64,000 bases of DNA from Leguminivora glycinivorella (Eukaryota > Arthropoda > Insecta > Lepidoptera > Tortricidae). Shown piece by piece: positions 59,182 to 64,000 of the stretch. The number at the start of each line of letters is the position of its first letter. Position 1 is the stretch's first letter. The notes beneath the pieces are model-generated. The model was not told the DNA's origin. It did not search any database and was given only the letters and a program-made list of their open reading frames with translations. Made by a program: the position numbers and the translations under genes. The stretch lies in NCBI RefSeq assembly GCF_023078275.1, contig NC_062975.1, positions 7,477,141 through 7,541,140 of the forward strand, read 5' to 3'.

Positions 59182-61359
59182 TTAGTCGGCCTGTGCGTCT
59201 GTGACACGAACCCAGGGCTTCATATTCTCTGCACACGTGACACCCTCGTATCGTCTTGTGGTCCTCTCAGCGCCTCGCATGTCTGCTACTTTGTACCGGT
59301 CATGACCTAGTACCTCTACAACTTGGAACGGTCCCTTGTAAATAGGCAGTAATTTTGTGCTCTGGCCATCATTGCTTTGACTTGGTATCTTAATAACAAC
59401 TAGCTCTCCTATAGCGTATACTCGGGCTTCCTTTCTTTTGGCGTCAAATAATTGTTTTTGTTTCTCTGCAGCTTTCTTAATGTTTTCATCAACTTTCTTT
59501 CTTAAGGCTGTTACATCTACTGCTTGCTCAATCTCGTCAACAAGGTTATCGGAATCAGTTTGCAATCGATAGCCAAAAAATACTTCGCTGGGGACAGCAG
59601 TGGTGGCTTTATTAATTGTGGAATTGATGCCTTGCTGTATATTGGTGACATAGGTGTCCCATTTATTGTTATCGGTATCGGCTCCTTTAGTACGCAACGC
59701 TTCCAAAATTGTAAGATTGTACCGTTCAACCTGGCCGTTCGAACGCGGCATTGCTGTAGCTATAACATGTTGCCTAATCTTTCCCTCAATACAAAAATCA
59801 CGAAACATTTTAGATGTAAACGCACTTCCCGCATCACATATAATCCTCTTGGGGTTTCCGAATACTTTAAAGATCTTATTTAATTCATTTATCACGCATT
59901 TACTTTTAGTGTTTTGCACCGGGGCTATAAAAACGAACTTTGTAAATGAATCAACAATGACTAACAAGTAGGTATTCCTTTTTGTGGTTTTCACGAAGGG
60001 TCCCAAGTGGTCTATATGTAAGGTGTGGAACGGCCTAGCATATTTAGGTATAGGAAACAATTTACCAGCTTTTCTTCCATGAACATTTTTACTGTAAATG
60101 CAGTTAACACAGTTATTTACATACTTTGTTACAATCTTTTTCATGTGAGAAAACCAATATTTACTTTTTATGCGTTCAATCGTCTTGTCTACAGCAAAAT
60201 GCCCTATATCGTCGTGGTTAGCCCTTATCACCTGCCATATGCATTGTTTAGGTACTAACCATCTCCTACCATATTCAGTTCTACGGTAAACTTTATTTCC
60301 CAGCAATTCGTAGTTGTTAAAAATTTGTTTATGCGACTCGGCCTCGCCTGACGCTAAGATATCCTTAATTGAGCATATACACGGATCTTGCAATTGTACT
60401 GACAATAGCCAATCAGACTCTAAAACATTTATGGCCATCACACTTTCATTAACAGGGGCCGCGGAATTACCAACTGGATTTCTGCTTAGCGCGTCCACGT
60501 GTTGCATTTGCGTTCCAGGTCTATGTATAATTTCAAAATTGAACTCTTGTGTTTGTAGTACCCACCTACCTATTCGCGAATTAATTTCTTGCTTCATAAT
60601 AGTATACCGCACCGCATTGCAATCAGTTACGATTTTAAATTCGTTTCCCAACAAATAATGCCTAAACTTCTTCAAACTCACGACAATGGCCAAAAACTCG
60701 AGTTCAAACGAATGGTATTTTTTTTCTTCGACTGTTGTCTGTCGACTATAGAAATAAATCGGTTTTTCACCATCTTTTGTAACTTGTACCACTATACACC
60801 CGATTCCATCACGAGACGCGTCAGTGTATAAAATTATCGGTAATTTGGGGTCAAATATAGTAAGCAGCGCGTTTGTTAATAACTCATGTTTTAATGCGTT
60901 TACAGCTTTATTTTGCTCTTCACCCCATTCCCAGGCTACGCCTTTTTTTAACAGTTTTGTCAAAGGACTACACAAAACTGCACAGTTTTTGACAAATTTT
61001 CGAAAAAAATTTACTAGACCAAGAAATTGCCTAACTTGATGGACATTTTCAGGTATTGGGTAATCTTTGATTGCTGACAGTTTTTTCGTGCCCGGTCGGA
61101 CGCCCTCGCCCGATATATCATATCCGAGAAAGTTAATTTTGTTTTGAAAAAAATTGCATTTTTCTAAATTAATTGTTAGACCATTTTCTTGTAAAAGACT
61201 CAAAACTGACTCTAGACATTGTATGTTTTCATCTAGTGTCTCTGTCGCTATTAATAAATCGTCCATGAAACATATAACTCGTCCAAATCTAAGTTTACCC
61301 AGTACCGTGTCCATCAATCTCTGAAAAACCGCCGGTCCGTTACAATTTCCGAACGGCAT
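59182..61359 (-). pseudogene. Gypsy pol, 3' part: RT end, RNase H, integrase
   Basis: The 725-codon frame starts with MPFGNCNGPAVFQ and FMDDLLIA (RT catalytic Asp pair). It continues with RNase H (LYTDASRDGIG, ELEFLAIV, VTDCNAV), then an integrase HHCC zinc finger (HDDIGHFAVDKTIERIKSKYW, VNNCVNC), the DDE core (HIDHLGPF, DAGSAF, NGQVERYN) and a C-terminal GPF module (YKGPFQVVEVLG). This part is uninterrupted, and it is cut from the upstream part by a frameshift near 61444-61448. Confidence 0.88.
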
Positions 61360-62321
61360 CCGTAAAAATTCATACTTTGAATCACATGTAATGAACGCAA
61401 ATTTGGGGATAGCCTCATCTTTAATTTTAATTTGATAATATCCAGAGACTTTAGATCTAATGATGTAAAATATTTACATCCGCGCATTCTATCTATCAAA
61501 TCTTCAACAATCGGCATCGGGTATTTTTCCTTTACAGTTATTTTATTTAATTGTCTATAGTCGACACACAATCGCTTCTGGCCATTGGGTTTGTCAACTA
61601 ATAACACCGGGCTCGCGTACGGTGAGTTACTCTCACGTATTATATTGTTTTTCAATAAATCGTCAACTATTTCGCGTGTAACTTTCTTTTCCGATTCCGA
61701 CATACGATATGGTCGCTGACATACAGGCTTGTTCGTAGTAACTTCAATGTCGAGCTCCACGCATGATGTTTCCCCCAAATTGGATAAGTCATTTGCTACG
61801 CATTTCGGATATTTTGTAAAAAGTTTATTTAGAATTTGTACATGTTCTGCATTATCGGCATTGAACATTGATGTTTCAATCAAACAAATCTGTTCTTTTG
61901 TAATTGGTTGAAACATCAATGTGTTGCCCACTCTGGTATACATAATATTTTCATTTTCGGTAAAATTTCTACCTATTAAAGTGTCACATCCAGATAACTC
62001 GTTTATGACATAAAAATCCACCTCTAAATGAACTTTATCCAATTTGAGCGTCACTGATACTACTTCCGTAACCTCACTACATATCTCTTTTTTGTATCCC
62101 GTGAGCGTAACCGGCACGTCTAACTTTCGCGGTACTAACTTCAACTTTGCAACCAGATCCGATTCCATTAATGAGCACGCGCTGCCCATATCAATAAAAG
62201 CTTGATGTTTACAATCATTTAGATACACATCTTTATAAAATTTTTCTTTCGTATTAGACGTACTAATAAACTTCACTTCAGCCGACTTCTCGGTCTTTGT
62301 TTTCGGTTTGGATCTACACAC
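61314..62321 (-). pseudogene. Gypsy pol, 5' part: protease and RT start
   Basis: Continues in the gag frame after a TAA at 62373-62375. It has a second zinc knuckle (CNFCQKPGHLEAVC, 62.32-62.36 kb), an aspartic protease motif FIDMGSACS, and RT motifs LVDKPNGQKRLCVDYRQLN and YFTSLDL. An apparent 2-bp gain in an AGAGA run at 61444-61448 then shifts the frame. The remaining codons to 61314 are out-of-frame reading. Confidence 0.85.
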
Positions 62322-62372
62322 CGCCTCTAAATGTCCCGGTTTTTGACAAAAGTTACATTTAATGGAGTCTTT

Positions 62373-63290
62373 TTAATTACAATCAATCTTTTTGTGCCCC
62401 ACTTCACCGCAAGAAAAACAAGTAATTCTTGTCTGCGAATGGTCGATACTAACAGAGCCCTGATTATTGGTTTGTTCTATTTTTCTAAAAACCGACCCAC
62501 CATTGTTAGACCGAGAAGTTTGCTGTTTATGTGTCACATTCATTGTATTATTTTTATTTAACAATTTCGCTTCTACCGTCGAATATGTTTTTCCATGTAA
62601 AAATGAAGCTAATTCCTCACAATATTGGAAATTGCCCGCCTCTGCCGCTGTACAAATATTTTTATCGCCTATTGTCCCTACTATAATCGAAACCACATCC
62701 TTCTCTTTAAACGCAAGTCGCAGCCGATCAATCTTACTTTTTTGCTGGAAGTAGAACTCATACTCATACTCCGTGGGTTTAGCACTCATTAAATCCGATA
62801 ACAATGTGAACATATTTCTATTTATTTGGAACGTATCTAACATTTCATTGCGCCAATCTTTCCAGTCCCAAGAAGTCCAACACGTACGGTTTTTTTGTAA
62901 CGAATCGTACCAAGTTTTTGCAGTATTTCGAAGCTTTTGTAACGCCTGATATTTAATTACTTTATCTGACCAACCGAAAGCCCGAGCATTAGCATCAACA
63001 ACATTTAGCCACATAGATATATCGTCAATCAAGGGATCAAATTCTGGAATGACCGACGATAATAATGCATTCTGACTCACGGTTTCGGAGCGCTTACGAC
63101 TTCGCTTGGTTTTCCGCCGATGTCGCCTGTTGTCTCCAGAGCTGCTGCTACTACTACTTGACGACGAACTGCTTCGAGACGTGCTTGACTCCGAGCTCGA
63201 ACTGTCTTTACGTTTACGTTTTCTATGAGAACTTTTATTTTTACTTCTACTTTTACGACTTATTTCCCTACTTTTCCTTTTTGGCGCCAT
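62373..63290 (-). CDS. Gypsy Gag-like protein, 305 aa
   Basis: Starts MAPKRKSREISRK, a strongly basic, Ser-rich N-terminus, followed by a helical region (IPEFDPLIDDISMWLNVVD, WYDSLQ, WRNEMLDTF) typical of retrotransposon capsid, and one CCHC knuckle, CFSCGEVGHKKIDC. The stop falls between this knuckle and a second one in the same frame. Confidence 0.85.
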   Translation of the reverse strand: MAPKRKSREISRKSRSKNKSSHRKRKRKDSSSSESSTSRSSSSSSSSSSSSGDNRRHRRKTKRSRKRSETVSQNALLSSVIPEFDPLIDDISMWLNVVDANARAFGWSDKVIKYQALQKLRNTAKTWYDSLQKNRTCWTSWDWKDWRNEMLDTFQINRNMFTLLSDLMSAKPTEYEYEFYFQQKSKIDRLRLAFKEKDVVSIIVGTIGDKNICTAAEAGNFQYCEELASFLHGKTYSTVEAKLLNKNNTMNVTHKQQTSRSNNGGSVFRKIEQTNNQGSVSIDHSQTRITCFSCGEVGHKKIDCN

Positions 63291-63312
63291 GGCGCAGGTC
63301 GAGCACTTCTGA

Positions 63313-63551
63313 TATTAATAAAAGGCACGAATATCAATTGGTAAATAATATATAATCACTTTCTATTCAGAAATGTACAAGTAATAACTAAGACCCGTTC
63401 TCGCTCGAAGTCCAGTACAAAGTGAGGCGCGCCGGTGTTCTCCCTTCCACGTCAACTCGGTGGCGTGAGAACCCGTCGGCCCAGCTCTGCTTGCTCGGAT
63501 GTGACGTCAGCCGACGTCAACCAGTGCTGCCATCTCTCGGCGACAACATCC
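63313..63551 (-). repeat. 5' LTR of Ty3/Gypsy element (239 bp)
   Basis: Identical to 58353-58591. Only 22 bp separate it from the gag ATG. Those bases begin TCAGAAGTG, which resembles a primer-binding site for tRNA-Leu without the usual TGG. Confidence 0.85.
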
Positions 63552-63755
63552 CACGCTGGTCCAATACGTAACTGGCTACGAACCGGGAATCTTGATTCCC
63601 AATTTGTAGCCAGTTACAAAACTTAGTTACCAAACGGTACTACGCTGGCCCCATACGTAAACCGGCTACAAAATGGGAATCAAGATTCCCGGTTCGTAGC
63701 CGGTTACGAAATTTTCGGCTACCAAACGGTATTAAAACCCTAATTTTGCAGTTGC
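63552..63755. repeat. GTAACTGGCTAC/GGGAAT inverted-repeat array, right part
   Basis: Two units of CCAATACGTAACTGGCTAC-type sequence with GGGAATC..GATTCCC cores and CCAAACGGTA ends; continuation of the array at 57840-58352. Beyond 63756 nothing is recognised. Confidence 0.65.
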
Positions 63756-64000
63756 CAAATAGGCAGTATACAGATATCATGGGTTGGTGAAAGAGCATTG
63801 AATCACTCCGTTGGTGTAGATACGCGCTTGTTTATTGGCGCCGAAGAAAAATAACTTCATACATAATATGAAATGAATGATATAAAAAAAACATCTGCCA
63901 AAGCCAAATGTGATGTGCTAGCAGAAATAGACTTCATGCAGTTCCATATGATAGTATCAAACTTGATATTTAATTTATGGCCGTTTGCTGACAGAAACTA

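Larger units (their letters stand above)
58353..63551 (-). mobile_element. Ty3/Gypsy LTR retrotransposon, 5.2 kb
   Basis: LTR, gag, protease, RT, RNase H, integrase, 590-bp 3' region, LTR. There is no env ORF. The 3' region (58592-59181) has three ATTCCATCAGCGGC-like repeats and a short purine run (GGAGGG) next to the 3' LTR as a candidate polypurine tract. No target duplication is obvious: the left flank ends GGTACT and the right flank starts ACGCTGG, the two parts of one satellite unit (compare 63639-63650). Confidence 0.88.

Noticed and set aside
59517..60258. Plus-strand ORFs of 70-119 codons
   Set aside because: They are shadows of the minus-strand Gypsy pol frame.

Overview
The window looks like chromosomal DNA of a lepidopteran insect (moth or butterfly). 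It is AT-rich and split by introns, and it is packed with repeat families that I recall as typical of Lepidoptera: Helitrons ending in a GC-rich hairpin plus CTAG, Lep1-type microsatellite-linked repeats, MITEs and tRNA-headed short elements. I could run no similarity search. All family assignments rest on motifs read by eye and remembered family features.

Two host genes can be supported. TSR3 (18S rRNA aminocarboxypropyltransferase) lies on the minus strand at 7909-8639. A calcyphosin-type EF-hand gene lies on the plus strand, with eight coding exons from 9352 to 56367. The two are head-to-head, with about 0.7 kb between their start codons. The calcyphosin exons join in phase into a 244-residue protein, but exons 1, 2 and 3 are separated by introns of 23.5 and 19.3 kb, so most of the window is intron filled with transposons. 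The donor after exon 3 is GC instead of GT. A broken second copy of exon 3, with the same GC donor, lies just downstream. TSR3 carries a one-base frameshift in an A4 run near its 3' end, which is either a sequence error or early decay.

Layout: 1-7.9 kb holds intergenic MITEs, LINE tails and a tRNA-headed repeat. 7.9-9.4 kb is the divergent gene pair. Intron 1 (9.4-32.9 kb) holds hAT-type MITEs, a TIR element with 121-bp tandem repeats, microsatellite carriers, satellite-like arrays, a decayed DIRS-like tyrosine-recombinase retrotransposon (20.2-25.1 kb), a tandem Helitron, LINE fragments and a SINE. Intron 2 (32.9-52.2 kb) holds a second 121-bp-repeat element, a 4.4-kb foldback element with arms of about 0.88 kb (40.98-45.34 kb), and a nest of transposons within transposons (46.6-51.7 kb). 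Exons 3-8 lie at 52.2-56.4 kb. Beyond the gene are satellite-like inverted repeats interrupted by a Ty3/Gypsy LTR retrotransposon (58.35-63.55 kb, minus strand) with visually identical LTRs but a broken coding region.

The host genes are not obviously linked in function. TSR3 acts in ribosome maturation; calcyphosins are calcium-binding proteins often found in ciliated or secretory cells. Their common ground is a possible shared promoter. I found no CRISPR array, no bacterial feature and no tRNA or rRNA gene that I would call functional.
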